A stretch of 36,651 nt of DNA from DATMTS01 sp035564555 (GTDB lineage Bacteria; Actinomycetota; Actinomycetes; Actinomycetales; Microbacteriaceae): contig DATMTS010000096.1 in the NCBI GenBank assembly GCA_035564555.1, positions 1 to 36,651 of the forward strand, written 5' to 3'. Under the pieces are notes generated by a model. That model worked only from the letters and a program-made list of their open reading frames with translations. It searched no databases and was not told where the DNA came from. Below, piece by piece: positions 24,501 through 33,184 of this stretch; the first letter of the stretch is position 1, and the number at the start of each line of letters is the position of its first letter. Position numbers and translations under genes: made by a program.

Positions 24501-24647
24501 GCACGAAAGCCGTGCGGTTAGGGCTCCGGGAAGCAAGGGGCGCTTTCACCACGCGCTCAGGAGTGGCGCAGATGGCACGTCCTGATCCGCCTCGCTCCTG
24601 AACACCACCCATGCCGCACTGACGCGGCTAGACCAGTTGGAGGTACC

Positions 24648-26399
24648 ATGCGGCTTGCCGCCTCACGCACAGTTCAATCGCGACGTGCTCTGATCGTCGC
24701 GAGTCTGGTTGGCCTACTCGTCGCAGGCGCGGGGGCCATCGCCCCCGCGAGCGTCGCCACGGCTTTGCCCGTCACCGCTCAGGTTTCGAACGACCCGATC
24801 AAGTTCGTCGCCGACATGCAACCCGGCTTCAACGTCGGCAACAGCCTCGACGCCTTCCCCACTGAGACGTCCTGGGGCAACCCGCCCATCTCGCAGGCGC
24901 TGCTGCAGAAGGTCAAGTCGCTCGGCTTCAAGAGCGTTCGCATCCCGGTGACCTGGGGCGGCCATCAGGGCGCAGGACCCGACTACACCGTCGATCCGGC
25001 CTGGATGGCCCGGGTCAAGCAGGTGGTCGACTGGGCGCTGGCAGACGGCCTGTATGTCGTGCTCAATGTGCATCACGATTCATGGCAGTGGATCACGAAC
25101 ATGACCACGGACCCGACGGGGGTCACGGCCCGCTACGAGGCGACGTGGACGCAGATCGCGAACGAGTTCAAGAACGAACCGCGTGGCCTGATTTTCGAGG
25201 CGGACAACGAGCAAGGTTTCTCTGGTGTGACGGATGCCCAGGGTGCCACCCTGCTCAACGAACTGCAGACCGATTTCTTCCACATCGTTCGGCAGTCCGG
25301 CAGCGCCAACGCGACCCGCTACCTGATGCTGTCCACGCTTGGCGACAGCGCCACCAAGCCAGGCGAAGACGCGTTGTACTCCGAGATGCAGTCGCTGCAC
25401 GACCCATACCTGATCGCGTCCTTCCACTACTACGGCTTCTGGCCGTTCGGGGTGAACGTCGCGGGTTACCCGAGCTTCGACGCCACTTCGCAGAAGGACA
25501 TGGTCGACGCATTCACCCTGATGCACGACGAGTTCGTGGCCAAGGGCATCCCGGTGTACGCCGGAGAGGTGGGCCTGTTCAACGACACGAACTGGTTCAA
25601 CGGGCTTCAGCGAGGCGAAACGCTGAAGTACTACGAGGCGCTCGGCCACGAGGCGCTGGCGACAGGAATCACTCTCAGCTACTGGGACGACGGCGGACGC
25701 ATCATGAACCGCAACACCCTGCAGTTGCTGGATCCTGGCACGTTCGCGGTGATGAAGTCGAGCTGGACCACCCGTTCGGGCACGGCCTCCAGCGACACGG
25801 TCTATGTGCCGAAGCAGAGCCCGATCGCTGACGAGACCCTGACGCTCAACCTGAACGGGCTACAGTTCACCGGGCTCTGCGACGGTACGCGGGGGCTGCG
25901 TGAAGGCCTCGACTACACCGTCGCAGGTGACACGCTCACGCTCAAGGCCTCGCTGCTGACCAGGCTGGTAGGCGACCGGGCCTACGGCGTCAACGCTGCG
26001 CTCGAGGCGCATTTCTCTCGCGGGCTACCGTGGCAGATCAACGTCGTGACCAACGCGCAGCCTGTGCTTTCCACAGCGACCGGCACGACAAGCTCGGATC
26101 TCATCATCCCCGCCCAGTTCAACGGCGACACGCTGACGACGATGCATTCGGTGTATGCCGACGGTACCAACGCCGGACAGTACAGCTGGACTCCTTACCA
26201 GGAGTACGGCACCGACTCGGTGAGCAACGCCGCGTACTCGGCCGATTACACCAACAACGAGATCGTCCTGACGAAGGGCTATCTCGCTTCGCTCACCGAC
26301 GGCTCGCGTGTGACGCTCACCTTCCACTACTGGAGCGGTGCGACAGCCACCTACTACCTGACCGTCTCCGGAAGCACCGTTACCGGATCGCTTTCCTGA
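24648..26399 (+). CDS. Secreted GH5 endoglucanase with C-terminal X2/Ig-like and CBM46-like modules
   Basis: This is a 583-residue extracellular cellulase. A Sec signal peptide (basic start, hydrophobic core about residues 12-34, cleavage near Ala-Leu-Pro at about 38-44) precedes the GH5 barrel (about 48-378). Acid/base Glu188 is in FEADNEQ and nucleophile Glu307 is in VYAGEVGLF; substrate-binding NVHHDSW and the early GFNVGNSLDAF motif match subfamily GH5_4-like enzymes. NEQ replaces the usual NEP. Two beta modules follow: one X2/Ig-like (about 383-470) and one CBM46-like (about 475-583), the order known from the Bacillus halodurans Cel5B. Likely substrates are cellulose, beta-glucan or xyloglucan. 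ATG 24648 has GGAGG seven bases upstream. LacI-type operators suggest induction by a sugar such as cellobiose. A strong hairpin follows the gene. Confidence 0.9.
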   Translation: MRLAASRTVQSRRALIVASLVGLLVAGAGAIAPASVATALPVTAQVSNDPIKFVADMQPGFNVGNSLDAFPTETSWGNPPISQALLQKVKSLGFKSVRIPVTWGGHQGAGPDYTVDPAWMARVKQVVDWALADGLYVVLNVHHDSWQWITNMTTDPTGVTARYEATWTQIANEFKNEPRGLIFEADNEQGFSGVTDAQGATLLNELQTDFFHIVRQSGSANATRYLMLSTLGDSATKPGEDALYSEMQSLHDPYLIASFHYYGFWPFGVNVAGYPSFDATSQKDMVDAFTLMHDEFVAKGIPVYAGEVGLFNDTNWFNGLQRGETLKYYEALGHEALATGITLSYWDDGGRIMNRNTLQLLDPGTFAVMKSSWTTRSGTASSDTVYVPKQSPIADETLTLNLNGLQFTGLCDGTRGLREGLDYTVAGDTLTLKASLLTRLVGDRAYGVNAALEAHFSRGLPWQINVVTNAQPVLSTATGTTSSDLIIPAQFNGDTLTTMHSVYADGTNAGQYSWTPYQEYGTDSVSNAAYSADYTNNEIVLTKGYLASLTDGSRVTLTFHYWSGATATYYLTVSGSTVTGSLS

Positions 26400-26405
26400 T
26401 CCTGC

Positions 26406-26453
26406 CGCAGTCGCCGGCGCGTCGGAGTACGGTTCGGCGCGCCGGTGACTGCG
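26406..26453 (+). terminator. Strong hairpin after the cellulase gene
   Basis: CGCAGTCGCCGGCGCG (26406-26421) pairs with CGCGCCGGTGACTGCG (26438-26453), 16 pairs including one G-U, with a 16-base loop, six bases after the stop codon. No T tract follows, so termination may be of the GC-rich, tract-less kind often proposed for actinobacteria, or the stem may protect the mRNA end. Confidence 0.6.
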
Positions 26454-26589
26454 CAACGGGAAGGTCACTCGTGACGATGTCCCGAGCGTCTGTGTCATTC
26501 AACGATCTCCCATCGACGGCCCAAGCTCATTGGTGGCCTGAGTGACAAGGATGCTTGACTTAGTCGGTCGGCATGCATACGCTTTCGAC

Positions 26590-27006
26590 ATGACAAGCAA
26601 CCTTGACTCTGGTGGAGAATCAACGACCGAGCTGCGTCGCCGGCGAACCTTCCGTATTCGCCTCTGGGTGGGAACCGGCTGTTACCTGCTCGCGAGCTTC
26701 GCGCTCTACCAGTGGGGCCACGGCACCAGCCCCTGGCGCCTGGTCTGGGCCGTGCTGCCTCTACTGTTCATGGCATGGATCGTAATCGTCATCGTGCTGC
26801 GCGTGCGCCAGCTGGACGAGTACCAGGTCAAGCTCTTCTTTCCCGGCCTTGCGGTCGGCTTCACCGTGACGATATTCGCCGCGGTCACCGTAGGCACCCT
26901 CAGCTCCGCCGGGCTCACCGTGCCCAACTCCGGGTGGCCGGTGGCCATCGTCGGGTTACTCGCCTGGGAGTTCACCAACCTTCTGGTCCGAGCCTCCAAA
27001 GCCTGA
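26590..27006 (+). CDS. Four-helix membrane protein, function unknown
   Basis: This 138-residue integral membrane protein has four hydrophobic segments (about residues 22-40, 50-70, 82-105 and 113-130) after a polar N-terminus. No transporter motif is visible. It belongs to the type of small membrane protein commonly encoded just before an HTH regulator of the YozG/XRE kind; what the pair does is unknown. ATG 26590 gives MTSNLDSGGES; an upstream in-frame start would add 16 residues without a ribosome site. Its stop overlaps the next start (TGATG). Confidence 0.75.
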   Translation: MTSNLDSGGESTTELRRRRTFRIRLWVGTGCYLLASFALYQWGHGTSPWRLVWAVLPLLFMAWIVIVIVLRVRQLDEYQVKLFFPGLAVGFTVTIFAAVTVGTLSSAGLTVPNSGWPVAIVGLLAWEFTNLLVRASKA

Positions 27007-27200
27007 TGGAGAATCACATCCGTTCCGAACGCGAACAGCGGGGATGGACCCAGGCGGTGCTCGCCGAACATCTGGCCGTGTCACGCCAGACCGTCGTCGC
27101 CCTCGAGACCGGAAAGTACGATCCCTCCCTCCCCCTGGCGTTCCGCATCTCGCGCCTCTTTGGCAAGCCGATCGAAGGCCTGTTCATCCCGCCACGTTGA
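27006..27200 (+). CDS. Small XRE-family (YozG-like) DNA-binding protein
   Basis: This 64-residue protein consists almost entirely of one helix-turn-helix domain. The HTH runs through RSEREQRGWTQAVLAEHLAVS and RQTVVALETGKYDPSLPLAF, ending in GLFIPP, the pattern of the YozG group, which is usually a partner of a membrane protein and probably represses its own operon. The start at ATG 27006 overlaps the stop of the preceding gene by one base, so translation is coupled. Confidence 0.9.
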   Translation: MENHIRSEREQRGWTQAVLAEHLAVSRQTVVALETGKYDPSLPLAFRISRLFGKPIEGLFIPPR

Positions 27201-27332
27201 TCACTCGCGCGAGGTTGCAACAGTCGCCGGTCATCGCCCTGGTGCAGCCGCGAAGTCCCGGCCGGGCATTGGCGTCATCGATGCCACTGCGGCCGACCAA
27301 TGTCGAGGGAAGGGCGTCGCCCGTCCCGAATA

Positions 27333-27359
27333 AATTGTGCACAATTCACTTGCGTGCAA
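27333..27359 (+). promoter_or_regulatory. Double operator in front of the OhrR-type gene
   Basis: AATTGTGCACAATT (27333-27346) is a perfect 14-base palindrome. A second imperfect site, TTGCGTGCAA, follows at 27350-27359. TAAATT (27331-27336), a TANNNT match, overlaps the first site. The palindromes end eleven bases before the start codon. The pattern resembles OhrR/MarR operators built on ACAATT and AATTGT half-sites, so it is the probable site of autorepression. Confidence 0.75.
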
Positions 27360-27369
27360 TCATGTAGCC

Positions 27370-27846
27370 ATGTCCGTGACCGACGAGATGGTGTGCTTCT
27401 CCCTCTATGCCGCCTCGCGCGCGACGACGCAGGCCTACCGCACCCTCCTTGAGCCCTGGGGGCTGACGTACCCCCAGTACCTCGTCCTCGCCACGCTGTG
27501 GATCGAGGGCGATCAGACGGTCGGCTCGCTGGGCGAGCACCTACAGCTTGACTCCGGTACGCTCTCCCCGCTCCTGCGGAGGATGGAGCAGAACGGCCTG
27601 GTACAGCGCGATCGAAGGCTTCCCGATGAGCGGGTCGTGACTGTGACCATCGGAGAACGCGGTCGTGAGCTGCGCAGTGAACTGGCTCACATCCCCGCTC
27701 GGATCGCCGCCGGCACGGGACTTCCGGATGAACACGCAGCGGCCGCACTCATCGATATCCTCCACCGCCTCACCGAGACGATGCACTCCGTGACCGCGCA
27801 ACACCCGGTCGCACACCACCGCAACACAAGGGAAAGCCACAGATGA
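27370..27846 (+). CDS. ohrR: OhrR-type MarR-family peroxide-sensing repressor
   Basis: This is a 158-residue MarR-fold dimeric repressor. The N-terminal EMVCFSLYAASRAT holds the conserved reactive cysteine of OhrR (Cys9 here, equivalent to Cys15 in Bacillus), which is oxidised by organic hydroperoxides. The winged helix covers about residues 35-105, with TVGSLGEHLQLDSGTLSPLLRRMEQNGLV and the wing DRRLPDERVV. The C-terminal tail is longer and more polar than usual. A single N-terminal cysteine indicates the one-cysteine class of sensor. ATG 27370 is chosen because it lies directly after the operator; an upstream in-frame start at 27337 would run through the operator. The stop overlaps the ohr start (ATGA), and the pair is a classic arrangement. 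Confidence 0.9.
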   Translation: MSVTDEMVCFSLYAASRATTQAYRTLLEPWGLTYPQYLVLATLWIEGDQTVGSLGEHLQLDSGTLSPLLRRMEQNGLVQRDRRLPDERVVTVTIGERGRELRSELAHIPARIAAGTGLPDEHAAAALIDILHRLTETMHSVTAQHPVAHHRNTRESHR

Positions 27847-28265
27847 ACGTCCTTTACACCGCAGAAGCACTGTCGACGGGAGCAGGTCGCGACGGCCGCG
27901 TCGCGACGAGCGACAACTCGTTCAACCTCGACCTCGCCGTCCCGACGGAGATGGGCGGGACGGGTGAGGGCACGAATCCCGAACAGCTCTTCGCCGCCGG
28001 GTACGCCGCGTGCTTCCATTCGGCGCTGCAAGCGGTCGCCCGCGGTCAGAAGGTGAAGCTGTCGGACTCGTCGGTCGGCGGCCGCGTGCAGATCGGCCCG
28101 AACGACGAGGGCGGATACCAACTCTCCGTGCTGCTGGAGGTCGTCCTTCCCGGCATCGAACGCGACCACGCGCAAGCATTGGCGGACGCGGCCCATCAGG
28201 TGTGCCCTTACTCCAACGCCACGCGCGGGAACATCGACATCACCATCACGGTTTCGGAGGACTGA
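27843..28265 (+). CDS. ohr: Organic hydroperoxide resistance protein
   Basis: This 140-residue OsmC/Ohr-family peroxidase reduces fatty-acid and other organic hydroperoxides, using lipoylated proteins as reductant in known relatives. Both catalytic cysteines are present: Cys57 in GYAACFHSAL and Cys121 in VCPYSNATRGN. N-terminal YTAEALSTGAGRDGRV is characteristic of Ohr and separates it from OsmC. The gene overlaps the repressor gene by four bases and is followed by an oxidoreductase gene three bases after its stop, so all three form one operon under the palindromic operator. Confidence 0.95.
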   Translation: MNVLYTAEALSTGAGRDGRVATSDNSFNLDLAVPTEMGGTGEGTNPEQLFAAGYAACFHSALQAVARGQKVKLSDSSVGGRVQIGPNDEGGYQLSVLLEVVLPGIERDHAQALADAAHQVCPYSNATRGNIDITITVSED

Positions 28266-28268
28266 GCA

Positions 28269-29261
28269 ATGAGCACGGATACGATGCGCGCCCTCGTCCA
28301 TCACGATTTCGGGGATCCTGCCAGGGTGCTCACCGTCGAGGAGCGCCCGCTTCCGGCGCCCGGTCCTGGTCAGGTACGCGTGCGCACCCTCCTCTCCCCG
28401 ATCCACAACCACGATCTATGGACCGTGCGCGGCACCTACGGTTTCAAGCCAAAGCTGCCCGCGCCGGCAGGAACCGAGGCGCTCGGGTTCGTCGATGCAC
28501 TCGGCAGCGGCGTCGACCGGCTCGATGTCGGCCAACGGGTCGTCACGGGCGGAACCTTCGGCGTGTGGGCAGAGTACTTTGTAGCGGACGCCGCGAGCCT
28601 CATCCCAGTGCCGGAAGCACTGCTGGACGAATCAGCCGCTCAACTCGTGTCCATGCCGTTCAGCGCCATCAGCCTCTTGCACTCCATCGACCTCCACGAA
28701 GGCGACTGGCTCATCCAGAACGCCGCCAACGGCGCGGTCGGCCGCATGGTCGCTCAACTCGGCGCAGCGCGCGGCATCAATGTCGTCGGGCTCGTGCGTC
28801 GCGCTGCGGGCGTCGATGAACTTCGCGCACAGGGCATCGAGCGTGTCATCGCCACCGACAGCGACGCATGGCGTGACCAGCTCAAGGCTCTTACGGGCGG
28901 TGCCCACATCCGCGTCGGCGTTGACTCCGTCGGCGGCGCCTCCGCCGGAGATGTGATGTCGGTGCTGGCGGCGAACGGCACCCTGGTGGTCTTCGGCGCG
29001 ATGGCATCGCCGACGCTCGAGATCGCCTCCAGTGACGTCATCTTCAAACAGGCGACGGTGAAGGGCTTCTGGGGCAGCGTCGTCAGCCGCGAAATGCCCG
29101 CCGACGTCAAGGCCAAACTCTTCGGCGAACTGATCGGGCGCGTCATCGACGGCTCGCTGACCTTACCAGTGTCCGCTGTCTACGAGCTCTCCGAGATCGA
29201 GGCCGCGGTGGCCGCGAGCGGCGGGTCGGGCCGCGTGGGAAAAGTGCTCCTGCGGGCGTAG
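28269..29261 (+). CDS. Zinc-independent MDR-family NADPH oxidoreductase (quinone reductase-like)
   Basis: This 330-residue medium-chain dehydrogenase/reductase has the GroES-like N-terminal half (about residues 10-130) and a Rossmann half with the cofactor motif NGAVGRMVAQLGAARG (about 158-173). The structural and catalytic zinc cysteines of alcohol dehydrogenases are missing, so it belongs to the quinone oxidoreductase/enoyl reductase-like branch. It likely reduces reactive carbonyls, quinones or enoyl compounds that arise from lipid peroxidation, consistent with its place in the ohrR-ohr operon. The substrate is inference. ATG 28269 lies three bases after the ohr stop with a GGAGGA ribosome site. 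Confidence 0.88.
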   Translation: MSTDTMRALVHHDFGDPARVLTVEERPLPAPGPGQVRVRTLLSPIHNHDLWTVRGTYGFKPKLPAPAGTEALGFVDALGSGVDRLDVGQRVVTGGTFGVWAEYFVADAASLIPVPEALLDESAAQLVSMPFSAISLLHSIDLHEGDWLIQNAANGAVGRMVAQLGAARGINVVGLVRRAAGVDELRAQGIERVIATDSDAWRDQLKALTGGAHIRVGVDSVGGASAGDVMSVLAANGTLVVFGAMASPTLEIASSDVIFKQATVKGFWGSVVSREMPADVKAKLFGELIGRVIDGSLTLPVSAVYELSEIEAAVAASGGSGRVGKVLLRA

Positions 29262-29393
29262 CCCGTGCACCACTGCTGCCGTCACCGAGACCTGGACGCG
29301 CGTGCGATCCACCAGTCGTCGGGGAAGGTCCGATGTTGCGTGTGAACGGTCGCTCTCAACGCGAACTCTCCCTTTCTGCGACGCATTCGCGCG

Positions 29394-31454
29394 CTATGTC
29401 GTCGACGCGTCCGCCTCCAGTTCGGCCTGATCCGAATCGCCCAGCGGACCCTCGTGCACGGTTCCTTCTTCATCCACGTCCGTCGCCGCCTGCTCGAACT
29501 GCGAGTTGTACAGCCGCCAGTACGCGCCCTCTCGCTCGATGAGCTCGGTGTGCGTGCCCTGCTCGACGATGTCGCCCTGCTCCATCACCAGGATCAGATC
29601 GGCGTCGCGGATCGTCGAGAGCCGGTGCGCGATCACGAACGAGGTGCGCCCGTGCCGCAGTGCAGCCATGGCCTGCTGCAGGAGCAACTCCGTGCGGGTG
29701 TCGACTGAACTGGTCGCCTCGTCCAGGATGAGAACGCTCGGGCCGGCCACGAATGCACGTGCGATCGTGATGAGCTGCTTCTCGCCGGCGGACACGTTCG
29801 ACGCGTCCTCGTCGAGGACGGTGTCGTAGCCGTCCGGCAGCGAGTGCACGAACCGATCGACATAGGTTGTCTTCGCCGCGGCGAGCACCTCGTCATCCGT
29901 CGCATCCTGCCGCCCGTAGCGGATGTTCTCGCGGATCGTGCCGCCGAACAGCCACGGGTCCTGCAGCACCATTCCGGTGCGCGCCCGCACATCGTGCCTG
30001 CGCAGATCGGCGATGTTCTGCCCGTCGAGCAAGATGCGCCCGCCGTTCAGCTCATAGAACCGCATGATGAGGTTCACCAGCGTGGTCTTGCCTGCACCCG
30101 TAGGCCCGACGATCGCGACGGTCTGCCCGGGCTCGACGGAGAAGCTCAGGTCCCTGATCAGCGGACGATCCGGGGTGTAGGCGAACTGCACGTTCTCGAA
30201 CACGATCGTGCCGTCGCCGACCGCCGGGGCCGGAACATCCGGAGCGTCCGGTTCCTGCTCGTCCGCGTCCAGCAGGTTGAAGACCCGCTCAGCGGACGCG
30301 GTCCCTGACTGCACCACGGCAGCCATGCCGCCGAGCTCGGACAGGGGTTGCGTGAACTGCTGCGAATACTGGATGAACGCTTGAACGTCGCCGAGCCGCA
30401 GTTGTCCGCTCGCGACCATGACGCCGCCGAGCACGGCGATGCCGACGTAGGTGAGGTTTCCGACGAACATCATGGCCGGCATCATGATGCCGGAGAGGAA
30501 CTGCGCCTTGAACGATGCCTGGAACAGCTCCTGGTTCTCCGCCTTGAACTTGGTGAGGGCATCCTGCTCGCGGCCGAAGACCTTCACCAGCGCGTGCCCG
30601 GAGAACGACTCCTCGACCCGCGCGTTGAGCCGGCCGACTTTGCGCCACTGGATGCCGAACGCCTTCTGCGACTTCGGACCGATCACACCGAAGATCACCG
30701 CCATGAGAGGCAGGCTCACCAGTGTGACCAGCGCGAGTTGCCAAGAGATCGAGAACATCATGATGAGCACGCCGATGACGGTCAGCACGCTGGTCAGCAC
30801 GCTGGAGAGCGATTGCTGCATCGTCTGCGTGATGTTGTCGATGTCGTTCGTGACGCGAGAGATCAGTTCACCGCGCTGCACCTTGTCGAAGTAGCTGAGC
30901 GGCATCGCGTTGATCTTCGTCTCGACGTCGGCGCGCAGCCGGAACATGGTGGTCATCATGATCGCGTTGATCACGTAGCCCTGCAGCCAGCTGAGAATGG
31001 ATGCGACGAAGTAGAGACCGAGCACGAGCATGAGCACCTGGGTCAGCCGTACGAAGTCGACGCCGTGACCTGGGTCGATGTGCATGGCGGCGACCATGTT
31101 GGCGAGATCGGTCTGACCCGACTGGCGTAGTCCCTCGACGGCCTGTGCCTGCGTGACGCCGGCCGGAAGGCTCTTCGAGATCACGCCTTCGAAGATGATG
31201 TTGGTCGCCTCACCGAGCACCTTCGGCGCGATAACGGTGAGCACGACACCGATCGCGCCCAGGAGCGAAACGAACGCGAACGCCGCTGCGTGCGGCTTGA
31301 GCAGTCCGAGCAGCCGGCCGAAGCTCTTGCGGAAATTCGTGGCCTTGCCCGGTTTGACACTCGACCAGTCGTCGGCGCCCAGCCGCGCTTGCTCAGCGAG
31401 CTCGAGTTCGAGCTGCTCTTCTTCTGAGAGCGGTGTCGGAGTGTTGGTGGTCAT
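29394..31454 (-). CDS. ABC exporter half-transporter with canonical Walker B but degenerate signature motif
   Basis: This 686-residue half-transporter has an N-terminal six-helix exporter domain (about residues 45-370) and a nucleotide-binding domain (about 410-640). Walker A is GPTGAGKTT (about 447), Walker B is VLILDEATSSVD with the catalytic Glu, and the switch histidine is in IAHRLST. The signature, normally LSGGQ, reads VSAGEKQ. This makes it the partner that supplies a good Walker site but a poor signature, like TM288. The N-terminus (about 40 residues) and the acidic C-terminal tail (about 45) are extra. It overlaps the upstream half-transporter gene by four bases (ATGA at 31451-31454), so both are made together. 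Multidrug or lipid export is likely; the substrate is unknown. Confidence 0.93.
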   Translation of the reverse strand: MTTNTPTPLSEEEQLELELAEQARLGADDWSSVKPGKATNFRKSFGRLLGLLKPHAAAFAFVSLLGAIGVVLTVIAPKVLGEATNIIFEGVISKSLPAGVTQAQAVEGLRQSGQTDLANMVAAMHIDPGHGVDFVRLTQVLMLVLGLYFVASILSWLQGYVINAIMMTTMFRLRADVETKINAMPLSYFDKVQRGELISRVTNDIDNITQTMQQSLSSVLTSVLTVIGVLIMMFSISWQLALVTLVSLPLMAVIFGVIGPKSQKAFGIQWRKVGRLNARVEESFSGHALVKVFGREQDALTKFKAENQELFQASFKAQFLSGIMMPAMMFVGNLTYVGIAVLGGVMVASGQLRLGDVQAFIQYSQQFTQPLSELGGMAAVVQSGTASAERVFNLLDADEQEPDAPDVPAPAVGDGTIVFENVQFAYTPDRPLIRDLSFSVEPGQTVAIVGPTGAGKTTLVNLIMRFYELNGGRILLDGQNIADLRRHDVRARTGMVLQDPWLFGGTIRENIRYGRQDATDDEVLAAAKTTYVDRFVHSLPDGYDTVLDEDASNVSAGEKQLITIARAFVAGPSVLILDEATSSVDTRTELLLQQAMAALRHGRTSFVIAHRLSTIRDADLILVMEQGDIVEQGTHTELIEREGAYWRLYNSQFEQAATDVDEEGTVHEGPLGDSDQAELEADASTT

Positions 31455-33184
31455 GATCGAGCCTCCACCGACAGCTGTGATTCGACGATCTCACGATAGG
31501 TGTCGCACGTCTCGAGGAGTTCGTCGTGAGTGCCGAGACCGACCATTCCGCCGTCGTCGAGCACGACGATGCGGTCGGCATCGACGATTGTCGATACGCG
31601 CTGGGCGACGACGATCTTGGTCACTCCGGGGAGTTCTCGCCACAGCGCCTGTCTGAGCCGGGCATCCGTCGTCAGGTCGAGCGCCGAGAACGAGTCGTCG
31701 AACACGAGAACCTCCGGCACGTGCACGATTGCCCTGGCGATCGCCAGCCGCTGGCGCTGACCGCCGGAGACGTTCGTGCCGCCCTGTGCGATGCGCGCGT
31801 TCAGCCCGCCCTCCATATCGGCCACGAAGTCACGGCCCTGCGCGATCTCGAGGGCATGCCATAGCTCCTCATCCGTCGCCTCTTCGCGGCCGAATCTCAG
31901 ATTGGATGCCACGGTGCCGCTGAACAGGAAGGGTCGCTGTGGCACCAATCCGATGCTCTTCCAGAGAAGGTCGAGGTCAGCGTTTCGAGCATCCACGCCG
32001 CCGACGAGAACGCTACCGTCTGTGACGTCGAACAGTCGAGGGATCAGGGAGACGAGTGTGGTCTTGCCCGCACCCGTCGACCCGACGACGGCGACGGTCT
32101 CACCGCGGGCCGCGTGGAATGTGATGCCGCTGAGCACCGGATGCTCGGCCCCGGGGTACGTGAAGCCCGCGTTCTGGAACTCGACGGTGCCGGGCCTCGG
32201 GAAGTCCGTGAGAGCATCCTTCGGCCGGGCAAGTGTCGACGTGCTGGCCAGCACTTCGCTGATCCGCTCTGCGCTGACCGCGGCTCGCGGGATCATGATG
32301 GTCATGAAGCTGGCCATGAGCACGCCCATCAGAATCTGCATGATGTACGCCATGAATGCGAACAGCGTGCCGATCTCGATGTCGCCGTCGTCCACGCGGA
32401 CGCCGCCGAACCAGATCACGCCGACGACCGTGACGTTCAGCACCAGCATCGCGAGGGGGAACAACAGCACGAACAGTTCACCCACCCCGCGGCCGATGAG
32501 CATGATGTCGCGATTGGCGCCACGGAACCGCTCGGTTTCGATGTCTTCACGCACGAAGGCACGCACCACGCGGATGCCGGTGAGCTGCTCGCGCATGATG
32601 CGGTTCACGGCGTCGAGCTTCTTCTGGTAGGCGCGGAACAGCGGAACCATCCGACCGATGATGAGGGTGGCCATGATCAGCAGGGCGGGCACCGCGACGG
32701 CGATCAGCCAGCTGAGCCCGACGTCTTGGCGCAACGCCATGATGACGCCGCCGATTGCCAGCATGGGAGCCGTGACGAGCATGGTGGCACCCATCATCGC
32801 GAGCATCTGCACCTGCTGCACATCGTTGGTGTTGCGCGTGATGAGCGATCCTGGTCCGAACTGCGACACCTCCCGCTCAGAGAAGGCGCTCACTCGTTCG
32901 AACACACCGTCACGGATGTCGCGACCCATCAGCATGGCGGCTCTCGCGGCGAAGTATGTGGCGGTGATGGAGCAGGCGATTTGGGCGAGGGAAATGCCCA
33001 GCATCATGACGCCTGTCGACCAGATGTAGCCGACGTCGCCCTTTGCCACACCTTTGTTGATGATGTCGGCGTTCAGGCTGGGCAGATACAGGGACGCCAT
33101 GGCCGACGCGAACTGGAACAGCAGCACGCCGGCCAACAGCCATCGGTATGGCTTCAAGTAACGGATGAGGAGTCTTCCGAGCAT
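31451..33184 (-). CDS. ABC exporter half-transporter with canonical signature but degenerate Walker B and switch residue
   Basis: This 577-residue half-transporter has six membrane helices (about residues 5-310) and a nucleotide-binding domain (about 335-570). Walker A (GSTGAGKTT, about 366) and the signature VSGGQRQR (about 470) are intact. Walker B reads VLVFDDSFSALD, with Asp instead of the catalytic Glu, and the switch histidine is Gln in VAQRVST. These changes match the TM287 half of the heterodimer TM287/288. Together with the other half it should form one working and one non-hydrolysing ATP site. ATG 33184 is chosen because GGAGAG lies three to eight bases upstream and the protein begins MLGRLLIRYLKPYRW; the 62 codons ahead in the same frame are polar, low-complexity and not homologous. 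Confidence 0.93.
   Translation of the reverse strand: MLGRLLIRYLKPYRWLLAGVLLFQFASAMASLYLPSLNADIINKGVAKGDVGYIWSTGVMMLGISLAQIACSITATYFAARAAMLMGRDIRDGVFERVSAFSEREVSQFGPGSLITRNTNDVQQVQMLAMMGATMLVTAPMLAIGGVIMALRQDVGLSWLIAVAVPALLIMATLIIGRMVPLFRAYQKKLDAVNRIMREQLTGIRVVRAFVREDIETERFRGANRDIMLIGRGVGELFVLLFPLAMLVLNVTVVGVIWFGGVRVDDGDIEIGTLFAFMAYIMQILMGVLMASFMTIMIPRAAVSAERISEVLASTSTLARPKDALTDFPRPGTVEFQNAGFTYPGAEHPVLSGITFHAARGETVAVVGSTGAGKTTLVSLIPRLFDVTDGSVLVGGVDARNADLDLLWKSIGLVPQRPFLFSGTVASNLRFGREEATDEELWHALEIAQGRDFVADMEGGLNARIAQGGTNVSGGQRQRLAIARAIVHVPEVLVFDDSFSALDLTTDARLRQALWRELPGVTKIVVAQRVSTIVDADRIVVLDDGGMVGLGTHDELLETCDTYREIVESQLSVEARS

Larger units (their letters stand above)
24083..24647. other. Divergent intergenic region of the SRPBCC and cellulase genes
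   Basis: These 565 bases hold no convincing gene. They contain two identical 16-base LacI-type operators, a separate inverted repeat ATGAA-N5-TTCAT (24388-24402), a -35/-10 pair before the cellulase (24471-24500), and a leader of about 140 bases. A stem with a one-base bulge is possible at about 24558-24584 (CAGGA-GTG with CAC-TCCTG). A second -10-like TAGGGT lies at 24292-24297. Confidence 0.6.

Noticed and set aside
24373..24612. 79-codon minus-strand frame in the cellulase upstream region
   Set aside because: It covers the operators and promoter, has no domain and is of low-complexity composition.
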